Part shown: positions 8,355 through 16,464 of the stretch, one piece after another
Numbering within the stretch: the first letter of the stretch is position 1
How the letters are laid out: each line of letters starts with the position of its first letter
Assembly: GCF_009674765.1 (NCBI RefSeq)
Contig: NZ_WKKF01000004.1
Location: 186,001 to 250,000, forward strand
Source: Metabacillus idriensis
Lineage (GTDB): Bacteria > Bacillota > Bacilli > Bacillales > Bacillaceae
Reading direction: 5' to 3'
Length of the DNA: 64,000 nt
Position numbers and translations under genes: made by a program
The notes under the pieces: model-generated
The model's database searches: none
Told to the model about the DNA's origin: nothing
What the model saw: the letters and a program-made list of their open reading frames with translations, nothing else

Positions 8355-9359
8355 ATGAATGGAAAACGATGGGGGGCCCTTGTCATTGCTGCTGTCCTGT
8401 TTGGTATTTCAGTTGTCGTCAGTTTAACCAATATGGCTTTGGCAAACAGCAATGCTTTTACAAATGCCCTCACTGCCAATGAAGAATTTACAGAAACGGT
8501 TTTGGAACCTGGAAATGAATCTAAAAAAATTGTTGTACTTGAAGTAAACGGAGTCATTCAGGATACAGGGGAAAATGTCACTTCCTTTTTTGAAACAGCA
8601 GGATATCAGCATCAGCAATTTTTAGATATGATTGATGCTGCTGCGAAAGATAAAAGTGTTCGCGGCATTATGCTGAAAGTGAATTCTCCGGGCGGTGGAG
8701 TCGTTGAAAGTGCAGAAATACATAAGCATTTAATTGAAGCAAAAGAAAAACACAAGAAAAAGATCTATGTTTCTATGGGCACTACCGCTGCCTCTGGAGG
8801 GTATTATATCTCAGCTCCAGCTGATAAGATCTATGCGGCTCCCGATACATTGACTGGTTCATTAGGGGTTATTATGCAGGGGATTAACTACAGTGGTCTT
8901 GCAGAGAAGTACGGCGTGAAATTTGAAACGGTTAAAAGCGGTGAGTTTAAAGACATTATGTCTCCTGCGCGCGAAATGACGCCTGAAGACAGAGACATTC
9001 TGCAGACTATGGTTAATAATGCATATCAGGGCTTTGTTGATGTGATTGCAGATGGACGCGGATTGTCTGACGGAGAAGTGCGGAAACTTGCTGATGGCCG
9101 TATTTATGATGGCCGCCAGGCAAAGGAATTAAACTTAATTGATGAACTGGGTTACTCTGATGATGCTTTAAAAGGAATGAAAAAAGATTTGAAAATAGAA
9201 GGCGCTCACGTTGTTGAATATGAAACAAGTGCAGGTCTTGATTCGCTGCTTGCTCTTGGCGCCAATAAAGTGTTCAGCGAGGAGTTTGAACTGATGGGAT
9301 TATATCGCTTTTTCTCACAATCGAATTCACCTCGTATGATGTACCTGTATTCAGAATAA
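8355..9359 (+). CDS. sppA: Signal peptide peptidase SppA
   Basis: Membrane-anchored serine protease that degrades leftover signal peptides. It has 334 residues from ATG 8355, chosen over upstream starts because GGAGG at 8343-8347 fits it and MNGKRW matches the Bacillus SppA start. One N-terminal transmembrane helix (about 7-27) precedes the protease domain. The catalytic serine is S147 (AASGGYY) and the general-base lysine is K199 (SGEFKDIMSP), at the same numbers as in B. subtilis SppA. This is the short, single-domain Gram-positive form. In B. subtilis the sppA operon protects against lantibiotics. It forms a tight unit with yteJ (15-bp gap), as in B. subtilis. Confidence 0.95.
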   Translation: MNGKRWGALVIAAVLFGISVVVSLTNMALANSNAFTNALTANEEFTETVLEPGNESKKIVVLEVNGVIQDTGENVTSFFETAGYQHQQFLDMIDAAAKDKSVRGIMLKVNSPGGGVVESAEIHKHLIEAKEKHKKKIYVSMGTTAASGGYYISAPADKIYAAPDTLTGSLGVIMQGINYSGLAEKYGVKFETVKSGEFKDIMSPAREMTPEDRDILQTMVNNAYQGFVDVIADGRGLSDGEVRKLADGRIYDGRQAKELNLIDELGYSDDALKGMKKDLKIEGAHVVEYETSAGLDSLLALGANKVFSEEFELMGLYRFFSQSNSPRMMYLYSE

Positions 9360-9374
9360 GAGGAGGTTTTGCAA

Positions 9375-9890
9375 ATGGATGCTACGTATGAAGAAGGACA
9401 TAACCACGAGCAGCCTTTTCAAAGAATAGAAGAAAGCCATCCAGTAATGAATGTTCATTACGCAGGCTTCTGGCTCCGGTTTTGGGCTTATTTAATTGAT
9501 TTAATTGTGATTGGAAGCGTAAATCGCATCGTCTTTCATCCTTTATTCACATGGCTTGAGATTCCGACATCAGATAATTTCATTTTCTCCCCTATCCAAA
9601 TTTGTACAGCAGTCTCTTTCTATCTGTACTTCGTCTTCATGACAAAATACCTGGGGCAGACATTGGGGAAAATGGTATTCGGGCTTAAAGTAATATCCCT
9701 TAAGAACGAAAAGCTTTCGTGGAGCACTGTGTTATTCAGAGAGCTGATTGGACGTTTCATTTCTAAATTTACTTGGATTGGCTATGCTGTCACTGCATTT
9801 ACGCCTAAAAAGCAGGGAGTCCATGATCTCTTTGCAGATACATCTGTCATAACGGAATATTTGAAAAAAAATGAACCTGCTGCCGAGTAA
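9375..9890 (+). CDS. yteJ: RDD-family membrane protein YteJ
   Basis: Inner-membrane protein of 171 residues with an RDD domain. HYAGFWLRFWAYLIDLIVIG is the diagnostic first helix with its Arg and Asp, and GQTLGKMVFGLKVI is the conserved loop. Three to four hydrophobic segments are visible. The start is ATG 9375, 8 nt after AGGAGG at 9361-9366; an in-frame TTG at 9369 is too close to the RBS. In B. subtilis YteJ is co-expressed with SppA and works with it in lantibiotic resistance, where YteJ is thought to restrain SppA. A terminator overlaps its stop codon, so the sppA-yteJ unit ends here. Confidence 0.88.
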   Translation: MDATYEEGHNHEQPFQRIEESHPVMNVHYAGFWLRFWAYLIDLIVIGSVNRIVFHPLFTWLEIPTSDNFIFSPIQICTAVSFYLYFVFMTKYLGQTLGKMVFGLKVISLKNEKLSWSTVLFRELIGRFISKFTWIGYAVTAFTPKKQGVHDLFADTSVITEYLKKNEPAAE

Positions 9891-9914
9891 TGGCTGCAGG
9901 TTTATTTTTTTTTT
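9874..9914 (+). terminator. Terminator of sppA-yteJ
   Basis: AACCTGC-T-GCC pairs with GGC-T-GCAGGTT, then a run of T. The 5' arm overlaps the end of yteJ. Confidence 0.8.
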
Positions 9915-9953
9915 GGAGGGTGATAATGAATGATTGAAAGGTTGTGAAGAAAG

Positions 9954-10649
9954 GTGTTATGGATCTGGATTATTGCATGTGCACTTTTTTTGTTCTTTCT
10001 TTTCCTTTTTTTCATGAAAATAACGGTGATTTTTGATTTGAAACATATCGGAGACGATGATGAAATAAAAATCAAGCTGAAAGCCGTGTTCGGGCTGCTG
10101 AAGTATACCATCAAAATCCCTCTCGTAAAAGTAGATCCGAATGGGCCAAATCTAATTTTAAAAGAAGAGAAAAAAATGGGTGAGGCAAGTAACCCTAAAG
10201 AAAAAGATGAAAAAATCTCTCCTGATGATTTTTTGACCAGTTTAAAAGATGTGAAAGAATTAACGCAGCATATCGTTCATTTACACGCTATTATTCGAAA
10301 GTTTTTAAAACATGTGCAAGTTGTTAAATTTGAATGGCGTTCTCAAATCGGAACAGGAGATGCAGCAGCTACAGGCATGCTTATTGGACCTGGCTGGACA
10401 ATAAAAGGCGCCGCGGTAGGGATTATCAGTACCTATATGAAGCTGAAAAACCAGCCAATCTTGTCAATAGAGCCGAATTTTCATCAAAAGAGTTCTAAAA
10501 CAATCCTTTCATGTATGCTTCACTTTCGAACAGGGCATGCTATTGTAGCGGGATTACGCTTGCTCAAATATTGGAGAGGCGGACGTCCAACCTTTATTAA
10601 TCAGCAACTTTCTTTTCTTTCAAAAGAAAAGAAAAATAAACCAGCATAG
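9954..10649 (+). CDS. ytfI: DUF2953-family protein YtfI; in-frame TGA ahead of the apparent start
   Basis: Protein of 231 residues with one N-terminal transmembrane helix (about 3-22) followed by a soluble domain of the DUF2953 type (EWRSQIGTGDAAATGMLIGPGW, split by me only to name it: see about 125-146). The first usable start is GTG at 9954 with a poor RBS. However, a strong GGAGGG at 9915-9920 sits 9 nt before ATG 9930, and ATG 9930 is in the same frame, reading MIERL, then TGA at 9945-9947, then RKVLWIW. So the natural start seems to be cut off by a stop at codon 6, and translation must reinitiate at GTG 9954 or read through. Otherwise the coding frame is intact. It precedes ytfJ by 15 bp, as in B. 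subtilis. Function is unknown. Confidence 0.75.
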   Translation: MLWIWIIACALFLFFLFLFFMKITVIFDLKHIGDDDEIKIKLKAVFGLLKYTIKIPLVKVDPNGPNLILKEEKKMGEASNPKEKDEKISPDDFLTSLKDVKELTQHIVHLHAIIRKFLKHVQVVKFEWRSQIGTGDAAATGMLIGPGWTIKGAAVGIISTYMKLKNQPILSIEPNFHQKSSKTILSCMLHFRTGHAIVAGLRLLKYWRGGRPTFINQQLSFLSKEKKNKPA

Positions 10650-10664
10650 AGGAGGCTACTTATC

Positions 10665-11135
10665 ATGAGTGATCATCCGATTCAAGGACTTATGAAAACA
10701 GCTATGGAAAACCTGAAACAAATGATTGATGTAAACACGATCATTGGTGATCCTGTAGAAACACCTGATGGCAGCGTCATTTTAACAGTTTCAAAAGTTG
10801 GTTTTGGATTTGCAGCTGGCGGAAGTGAATTTAATGCCTCAGGCCACGAGGAAAAAACTCATACTGGAACAGGTGCAGGCGGATCGTCGGGAGGTCAGAA
10901 GCTGCCTTTTGGCGGAGGAAGCGGGGGCGGTGTCTCCATTACTCCAATTGCTTTTTTAATTGTCGGTACAAATGGCATCAAAATGCTGCATTTAGATGAA
11001 AGCACGCATTTATATGAAAAGATTCTTGACACAGCTCCCCAGGCGGTAGAAAAAATTCAGGGGATTTTCAAAAAAAATCGCAGTAACAGCAATCAGTCGC
11101 AAAATCAGCAGCAAAAAGAAGATTTTGATATTTAA
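10665..11135 (+). CDS. ytfJ: Sporulation protein YtfJ (GerW family)
   Basis: 156 residues of the Spore_YtfJ family. The N-terminal half (PIQGLMKTAMENLKQMID, TIIGDPVETPDGSVILTVSK) is the conserved core. Residues about 45-95 are glycine-rich (GGSEF, GTGAGGSSGGQ, GGGSGGG), and the C-terminus is a polar Asn/Gln tail. In B. subtilis GerW/YtfJ is made in the forespore and is needed for germination of spores to some nutrients. RBS GAGGAGG precedes ATG at 10665. It forms an operon with ytfI and ends at a terminator. Family certain, biochemical function unknown. Confidence 0.9.
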   Translation: MSDHPIQGLMKTAMENLKQMIDVNTIIGDPVETPDGSVILTVSKVGFGFAAGGSEFNASGHEEKTHTGTGAGGSSGGQKLPFGGGSGGGVSITPIAFLIVGTNGIKMLHLDESTHLYEKILDTAPQAVEKIQGIFKKNRSNSNQSQNQQQKEDFDI

Positions 11136-11140
11136 TAACA

Positions 11141-11171
11141 GGCGCCTGTCATTCATTGACTGGCGCTTTTA
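11141..11171 (+). terminator. Terminator after ytfJ
   Basis: GCGCC-T-GTCA pairs with TGAC-T-GGCGC, then TTTTAAT. Confidence 0.65.
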
Positions 11172-11245
11172 ATATGAAATCAATGCCGGAACGTTTATTT
11201 CCCTTACAATAATTTAAATATTTCGTAAATGAACAGGCGTAAACA

Positions 11246-11274
11246 TTGCAAACGCGCTGTAATCAAGCTATATT
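11246..11274 (+). promoter_or_regulatory. Sigma-A promoter candidate for tpx
   Basis: TTGCAA, 17-bp spacer, TATATT. The tpx start is 37 bp downstream, with GGGAGGAG before it. Confidence 0.55.
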
Positions 11275-11310
11275 TACACTGTACATACTTATTAGGGAGG
11301 AGTTTTTTTA

Positions 11311-11811
11311 ATGGCATCTATTACATTTAAACAAAATCCAGTAACGCTTATCGGCAACGAGGTAAAGGTTGGGGACACGGCACCGAATTTCACAGTGCTT
11401 GCAAATGATATGTCTGAAGTTTCATTATCTGACTCTAAAGGACAAGTCCGTATTCTATCTGTTGTACCTTCAATTGATACAGGGGTATGTGATGCGCAAA
11501 CACGCCGTTTCAATGAAGAAGCAGCTAAATTGGATAACTTAAAAGTATTAACTGTCAGTGTAGACCTTCCTTTTGCACAAAAGCGCTGGTGTGCAGCTAA
11601 CGGCATTGAAAATGTCCAAACAGTATCTGATCACCGTGATCTATCTTTTGGAGAAGCGTACGGTGTGCATATCCAGGAATTAAGATTATTGGCTCGTGCT
11701 GTATTTGTAGTTGACAGCAATGACAAAGTGACATACGTTGAATACGTAAGTGAAGCAACAGATCACCCGAATTACGATGCTGCAATTGAGGCTGCTAAAG
11801 CAGCAAACTGA
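11311..11811 (+). CDS. tpx: Thiol peroxidase Tpx
   Basis: Atypical 2-Cys peroxiredoxin that reduces hydroperoxides with electrons from thioredoxin. It has 166 residues in a thioredoxin fold. The peroxidatic cysteine is C60 in [17 protein letters not shown], and the resolving cysteine is C94 in KRWCAANG, the normal Tpx spacing. It stands alone between the ytfJ terminator and its own terminator at 11821. In B. subtilis tpx responds to Spx, but no such site is claimed here. Confidence 0.96.
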   Translation: MASITFKQNPVTLIGNEVKVGDTAPNFTVLANDMSEVSLSDSKGQVRILSVVPSIDTGVCDAQTRRFNEEAAKLDNLKVLTVSVDLPFAQKRWCAANGIENVQTVSDHRDLSFGEAYGVHIQELRLLARAVFVVDSNDKVTYVEYVSEATDHPNYDAAIEAAKAAN

Positions 11812-11820
11812 TGATTGCCA

Positions 11821-11864
11821 AAAAGAACCTCATGGCCCCGGGGCACTGAGGTTCTTTTTTTTCT
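11821..11864 (+). terminator. Terminator after tpx
   Basis: AAGAACCTCA pairs with TGAGGTTCTT across a GC-rich loop that can itself fold, then a T run. Confidence 0.85.
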
Positions 11865-11870
11865 TCTAGA

Positions 11871-12216
11871 CGAACGGATTTTTGTCCTCAACCGGACTCT
11901 TTGATTCCACTTTTCATCGAGCCGAATGGATTTTTGTCTTCAACCGGACTCTTTGATTCCACTTTTCATCGAGCCGAATGGATTTTTGTCTTCAACCGGA
12001 CTCTTTGATTCCACTTTTCATCGAGCCGAATGGATTTTTGTCTTCAACCCGACTCTTTGATTCCACTTTTCATTGAGCGGATTTTTGTCCTCATACGAAC
12101 TCTTTGATTCCACTTTTCATCGAGGCGAACGGATTTTTGTCCTCAACCGGACCCTTTGTTTCCACTTCTCCTCAAACCAAACAGATTCGTGTCCTTATAC
12201 GAACCCTTTGTTTCCT
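11871..12216. repeat. 52-bp tandem repeat array, about seven units
   Basis: Units aligned on GGATTTTTGTC begin at 11876, 11928, 11980, 12032, 12079, 12131 and (degenerate) about 12183. The period is 52 bp except for one 47-bp unit that lost 5 bp. Each unit also contains ACTCTTTGATTCCACTTTTC. Units 2-4 are nearly identical; the first and last differ more. 52 is not a multiple of 3 and no RBS-led frame runs across it, so it is not a coding repeat. There are no unique spacers, so it is not CRISPR. It fills most of the 505-bp tpx-ytxK gap. Confidence 0.92.
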
Positions 12217-12316
12217 TTTTTGTTTGCGAAAAAAGCAGGACTCGGGGTTTGCGGCTTGAAATATATAATACTGATCAGTAGAATGAGGAATACGAACATT
12301 GAAGGAGGAAACGACC

Positions 12317-13306
12317 ATGCAAGCCGTTTCGAAAGTAGAGAAGCTGTTTAGTTTGATGAACGAATCAGCTGAATTGATTTCAAAAGAATTGAATTGTACA
12401 TATATAGAGGCAGTCGCTGAAACTGGAGAAAATTTATTTCAAGGTGAAGTACTTCAGGAGGATATGAGCGAAATCGCCAAAAAGAACCTAGCAAAAAAAT
12501 ATGAACAATCTAATATCCGTTCATATGAAAAAGAAGAAATCCGCAAAGCATTCCAGCTCGTTATCTTAAAAGGGCTGAAAGAAGGAGCCCATGCCAATCA
12601 CCAAATGACCCCTGATACAGTGGGCTTATTCACTGGATATCTTGTGAATAAATTCGCTTCAGATCAAAATGAAATCTCCATTCTTGATCCAGCAGTAGGG
12701 ACAGGGAATTTATTAACTGCTGTTCTAAATCATTTGAAACAAGAGCATACAGAAAGCTTCGGCGTGGAAGTTGATGACCTTCTTATAAAGCTTGCTTTTT
12801 TAAATGCAAATCTGGGAGAGCACTCCGTTCAGTTTTACAATCAGGATTCACTGGAACCCCTTTACATTGATCCAGTCGATTATGTCATTTGTGATTTGCC
12901 GATCGGCTATTATCCAAATGATGTTGGAGCAGACAAATTCAAACTCAAAGCAGACAGCGGCCATTCTTACTCCCACCATCTCTTTATAGAGCAGAGTATT
13001 AATTACACAAAAGCAGGAGGCTATCTTTTCTTTATTGTCCCAAACCATTTATTTGAATCAAAAGAAGCTCCAAAGCTGAAGGAATACTTGAAAGAACAGG
13101 TCATTGTTCAAGGTCTTCTGCAGCTGCCGGAATCTCTATTTAAAGACAAACAGCATGCTAAAAGCATTTTTATCCTTCAGAAAAAGGGAGAGGGCGTCTC
13201 AGCTCCTAAACAGGCAATGCTTGCCGAACTTCCAAAGTTCTCGGATAAAGCAGGCATGCAGTCGATAATGAAACAGCTGGACAGCTGGTTTGCAGAGAAT
13301 AAATAG
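12317..13306 (+). CDS. ytxK: YtxK, class I SAM-dependent methyltransferase-like protein
   Basis: 329 residues related to the N6-adenine DNA methylase fold. Motif I for S-adenosylmethionine is ILDPAVGTGNLL (about 125). The catalytic motif IV, normally (N/D)PP(Y/F), appears as CDLPIGYYP, so the second proline is replaced. There is no target-recognition domain and no restriction subunit nearby, so it is not a restriction-modification enzyme. Start ATG 12317 is set by GAAGGAGG; the length equals B. subtilis YtxK. It precedes ackA, as in B. subtilis. The substrate is unknown. Confidence 0.88.
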   Translation: MQAVSKVEKLFSLMNESAELISKELNCTYIEAVAETGENLFQGEVLQEDMSEIAKKNLAKKYEQSNIRSYEKEEIRKAFQLVILKGLKEGAHANHQMTPDTVGLFTGYLVNKFASDQNEISILDPAVGTGNLLTAVLNHLKQEHTESFGVEVDDLLIKLAFLNANLGEHSVQFYNQDSLEPLYIDPVDYVICDLPIGYYPNDVGADKFKLKADSGHSYSHHLFIEQSINYTKAGGYLFFIVPNHLFESKEAPKLKEYLKEQVIVQGLLQLPESLFKDKQHAKSIFILQKKGEGVSAPKQAMLAELPKFSDKAGMQSIMKQLDSWFAENK

Positions 13307-13318
13307 TGAGATTTAATA

Positions 13319-13349
13319 AGGAAAGGCCGGTGTCGGCCTTTCCTTTTTC
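13319..13349 (+). terminator. Terminator after ytxK
   Basis: AGGAAAGGCCG pairs with CGGCCTTTCCT, loop GTGT, then TTTT. Confidence 0.85.
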
Positions 13350-13382
13350 GCGCTGAAAAATCAGAATAAAATGAATATAACC

Positions 13383-13396
13383 TGTAAACGATTGCA
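13383..13396 (+). promoter_or_regulatory. cre site (CcpA) upstream of ackA
   Basis: TGTAAACGATTGCA matches the cre consensus TGWAANCGNTNWCA at 13 of 14 positions. Its centre is about 56 bp upstream of the start point predicted from the promoter at 13411-13439. In B. subtilis CcpA activates ackA from a cre at about -57, so this is very likely the equivalent activating site. Confidence 0.8.
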
Positions 13397-13410
13397 TGCC
13401 GCAAATGTAC

Positions 13411-13439
13411 TTGAAATGTCTTACATGCAATGTTTAAAT
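13411..13439 (+). promoter_or_regulatory. Sigma-A promoter candidate for ackA
   Basis: TTGAAA, 17-bp spacer, TTAAAT. The -10 is weak (4 of 6), as expected for an activated promoter. The leader would be about 100 nt. Confidence 0.5.
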
Positions 13440-13547
13440 GAGAAAGTCAGATAATATTCGGGTTCATTTGTAAAGAATAAGGAAGAGAACCATTTCTTAT
13501 TTTTTAAATAGGCAAAGTGCTTTATATAAAAAGGAGCGGTAAACATA

Positions 13548-14735
13548 ATGGCAAAAGTAATTGCAATTAATGCAGGGAGCTCTTCTTTGAAGTTCCAATT
13601 ATTCGAAATGCCGGCTGAGGACGTATTAACAGCTGGTCTTGTAGAACGCATCGGTTTAGATCAAGCAGTATTCACGATCTCAGTAAATGGAGAAAAAATT
13701 ACAGAAACGACTGATATTCCAGATCATGCTGTTGCTGTTAAAATTCTTCTTTCTAAATTAACTGAGCTTGGAATTATCAATTCCTTGGATGAAATTGAAG
13801 GGATTGGCCACCGTGTTGTTCACGGCGGTGAAAAATTCGATGATTCCGTACTCATTACACCTGAAACACTGAAAGATATTGAAGAGCTTTCAGAACTTGC
13901 TCCTCTTCATAACCCGGCTAACGTTGTCGGCATTAAGGCTTTTAAAGAGGTTCTTCCAAACGTGCCTGCTGTAGCTGTTTTTGATACAGCTTTTCATCAG
14001 ACAATGCCGGATCAATCTTTCCTATACAGCCTTCCATACGAATACTATGAGAAATTCGGCATCCGTAAATACGGCTTCCACGGAACGTCTCATAAGTATG
14101 TTTCTGAAAGAGCGGCTGAATTATTAGGCCGTCCAATTGAACAGCTTCGTCTTATTTCCTGCCATTTAGGAAACGGTGCAAGTATTGCTGCAATTGAAGG
14201 CGGAAAATCAATTGATACTTCTATGGGCTTTACCCCGCTTGCTGGCGTGGCAATGGGTACACGTTCAGGAAATATTGATCCAGCTTTAATTCCATTCATC
14301 ATGGAGAAAACGGGTCATTCTGCGATTGAAGTTTTGGATATTTTAAATAAAAAATCCGGTCTGCTTGGAATTTCAGGCTTATCATCTGACCTTCGCGATA
14401 TTACAAAAGCTGCAGAAGAAGGCAATGATCGTGCAAGAACTTCATTAGAAGTATTCGCAAGCAGAATCCATAAATATATTGGATCTTATGCAGCGCGCAT
14501 GTCCGGTGTAGATGCGATTATCTTCACGGCCGGAATTGGTGAAAACAGCATCGACATTCGTGAACGTGTCCTTCGCGGCTTAGAATTTATGGGTGTATAC
14601 TGGGATCCTGCTCTTAATCAGGTCCGAGGCGAAGAGGCGTTCGTAAGCTATCCTCACTCACCAGTAAAAGTCATCATTATTCCTACAAACGAGGAAGTTA
14701 TGATTGCCCGCGATGTTGAGCGTATTGCTAAATAA
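13548..14735 (+). CDS. ackA: Acetate kinase
   Basis: Converts acetyl phosphate and ADP to acetate and ATP, the last step of overflow metabolism from pyruvate. It has 395 residues in the ASKHA fold. It begins [19 protein letters not shown], the phosphate-1 signature. The second signature, [11 protein letters not shown], is near residue 90. [23 protein letters not shown] is the adenosine-binding region, and FTAGIGENS is present near the C-terminus. AAGGAGCGG precedes ATG. It is monocistronic between terminators, with CcpA activation likely through the cre upstream. Confidence 0.97.
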   Translation: MAKVIAINAGSSSLKFQLFEMPAEDVLTAGLVERIGLDQAVFTISVNGEKITETTDIPDHAVAVKILLSKLTELGIINSLDEIEGIGHRVVHGGEKFDDSVLITPETLKDIEELSELAPLHNPANVVGIKAFKEVLPNVPAVAVFDTAFHQTMPDQSFLYSLPYEYYEKFGIRKYGFHGTSHKYVSERAAELLGRPIEQLRLISCHLGNGASIAAIEGGKSIDTSMGFTPLAGVAMGTRSGNIDPALIPFIMEKTGHSAIEVLDILNKKSGLLGISGLSSDLRDITKAAEEGNDRARTSLEVFASRIHKYIGSYAARMSGVDAIIFTAGIGENSIDIRERVLRGLEFMGVYWDPALNQVRGEEAFVSYPHSPVKVIIIPTNEEVMIARDVERIAK

Positions 14736-14753
14736 TAAGAATTGATTGATAAG

Positions 14754-14783
14754 AAGACAGTCATCGTTGATGGCTGTCTTTTT
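14754..14783 (+). terminator. Terminator after ackA
   Basis: AAGACAG-T-CATC pairs with GATG-G-CTGTCTT around GTT, then TTTT. Confidence 0.8.
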
Positions 14784-14848
14784 GTTGTCTTCCTGTCTGC
14801 AAGCTGCATTAGTGGAAATGTTCTATTTTTGGCACACTATTAAGATAA

Positions 14849-14904
14849 GCGGAACCGACTGTTCTGGCCGAGGGGCTAGGAGGTGAAGCTAGACACCAAT
14901 CCGC
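14849..14904 (+). promoter_or_regulatory. Structured leader before the NhaC-type antiporter; candidate sodium riboswitch
   Basis: A closing stem GCGGA (14849-14853) with TCCGC (14900-14904) encloses about 46 nt. Inside lie GGCCGAGGGG and GGCTAG paired with GCTAG, or alternatively GGTG with CACC. A U-rich stretch and an AT-only hairpin (TTTTTT/AAAAAA) follow before the RBS. The place, directly ahead of a Na+/H+ antiporter gene, and the compact G-rich core resemble what I recall of the DUF1646-motif Na+ riboswitch. I cannot run a covariance search, so identity is a hypothesis. Confidence 0.45.
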
Positions 14905-14949
14905 AAATTTTTTCTTTTTAAAAAATGCATGAAGGAAGGAGCAATCTGT

Positions 14950-16365
14950 TTGGAAAACGCCTGGCTCTCACTTGTTCCGTTTTTAATCGTTATTGCCCTA
15001 TCAATATGGCTTAAAGAAATTTTGCCTGGTCTTGTATTTGGTCTGCTGGCAGGTTCTTTTATTGTAAATCCTGATCTTCTAGGAGGTCTGGAGGAAGTCC
15101 TGAATTATGTATTAAAAACGCTATCAGATGATACAAATATGAAAATTATCGGTTTTCTGTATTTGTTTGGCGGGTTAGTCGGAATGATGAAAATATCCGG
15201 AGGAATTAAAGGGTTCTCCGAGTGGGTCGGAAAGAAAGTAAAGTCAGAGAGGGGACTGCTCAGCATTATTTGGCTGTCTTTGCCTTTCACCTTCATGATG
15301 CCGATGTTCAGGATTATGATGATTGGTCCTGTAATAAAATCATTGATGGAAAAAAGCGAGCTGTCGAAACAAAAAGTTGGTTTTACGATGGATGTTTCAA
15401 CCGCATCAACGATTGTTCTTTTGCCTGCAGGTACAGCATTTACTGGTTTTATGCTTTCACTGGTAGAGGGCGGAATTGAAAGAAATCAGCTGGACTTCGC
15501 TCCCTATGAGATTTATCTCTCAAGCATCCCTTTTAATTTCTTTGCGATTGTCATGCTTGTGCTTGGATTGATCAGCACCTTTAGAAAACCTAAAAAAAAG
15601 ATCCGTGCTAAAAGTGAAAAGGCAGCGGCAGAAGAACATCCCTATCATGGAATTGGTCTTAAGCAGGAGCTTGAAGAAGTAAATGCCGAGCCTTGGCATT
15701 TAATTATTCCTTTATTTCTTCTTCTCGGAGTATCTATGTTTCTTCTTTGGCAGGATGGCAGGGAAAAGGGCGGAAATACAATATTTCAAGCTTTTGCAAA
15801 AGCGGATGCGACCTTTGTTATGCTGCTTGCTGTTTTCTTAACACTGGTAATTACTTTCCTGTTTTACAGCATACGCCGTGTCCCGCTGAAAGAAACACTT
15901 TACCATTTTTATGATGGAGGCAATCAGATGATGCAGGCAATCATTCTTCTGATTCTAGTATGGGCCCTGTCACTTTCAGCAGAGGATATTGGTTTTTCTG
16001 ATTTCATCAGTTCGACGCTTGGCAATGTTCTGCCTGCTTCCGTCGTGCCGGCTATTATCTTTTTGCTTGGATCTGCTGTCGGTTATTTTATTGGATCCTC
16101 CTGGGGGACATGGGGGTTATTTATGCCGCTTGGAATTACACTTGCTGTCGCTTCAGGTGCTTCCATCCCGCTTACTGTTGGTGCAGTATTTGCAAGCGGG
16201 GCATTTGGCGCCATGACCTCCCCGCTTGGAGACACTACCATTACTACAGCCTCCATACTCGGTATGCCTGTGGTAGAGTATGCCCGCTACAAATTGAAAT
16301 TTACTTCAATCGGCTGTGCCGCTGCTGCCATATTGTATGTAGCCGCTGGTTTTTTACTGAAATGA
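14950..16365 (+). CDS. Na+/H+ antiporter NhaC-family protein
   Basis: Polytopic membrane protein of 471 residues with about 11-12 hydrophobic segments, in the NhaC superfamily. Features are a helical-hairpin region near PFTFMMPMFRIMMIGP, a charged cytoplasmic loop (about 200-235: FRKPKKKIRAKSEKAA), and GSSWGTWGLFMPLGITLA plus ASGAFGAMTSPLGDTT, which are the conserved glycine- and proline-rich motifs of the C-terminal half. TTG at 14950 follows AGGAAGGAG by 7 nt and gives MENAWLSL. ATG at 14929 is further upstream but has no RBS. It probably exports Na+ for protons; amino acid/Na+ exchange is known for relatives and cannot be excluded. The folded leader upstream suggests ion-responsive control. 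Confidence 0.82.
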   Translation: MENAWLSLVPFLIVIALSIWLKEILPGLVFGLLAGSFIVNPDLLGGLEEVLNYVLKTLSDDTNMKIIGFLYLFGGLVGMMKISGGIKGFSEWVGKKVKSERGLLSIIWLSLPFTFMMPMFRIMMIGPVIKSLMEKSELSKQKVGFTMDVSTASTIVLLPAGTAFTGFMLSLVEGGIERNQLDFAPYEIYLSSIPFNFFAIVMLVLGLISTFRKPKKKIRAKSEKAAAEEHPYHGIGLKQELEEVNAEPWHLIIPLFLLLGVSMFLLWQDGREKGGNTIFQAFAKADATFVMLLAVFLTLVITFLFYSIRRVPLKETLYHFYDGGNQMMQAIILLILVWALSLSAEDIGFSDFISSTLGNVLPASVVPAIIFLLGSAVGYFIGSSWGTWGLFMPLGITLAVASGASIPLTVGAVFASGAFGAMTSPLGDTTITTASILGMPVVEYARYKLKFTSIGCAAAAILYVAAGFLLK

Positions 16366-16464
16366 GCCGTTAAAAAACACTTAAATAAGACCGATGAAAC
16401 CTTAAGATTCAATATGATATAATTGAAGAAATAATGGAGATGTCTGGAAACAGGAGGAAGGAAT

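Noticed and set aside
11871-12216. CRISPR array
   Set aside because: The 52-bp units are repeated end to end without unique spacers, and no cas gene is present.
12317-13306. Restriction-modification system at ytxK
   Set aside because: Single methyltransferase-like gene with altered catalytic motif, no restriction or specificity gene nearby, and a conserved housekeeping position before ackA.
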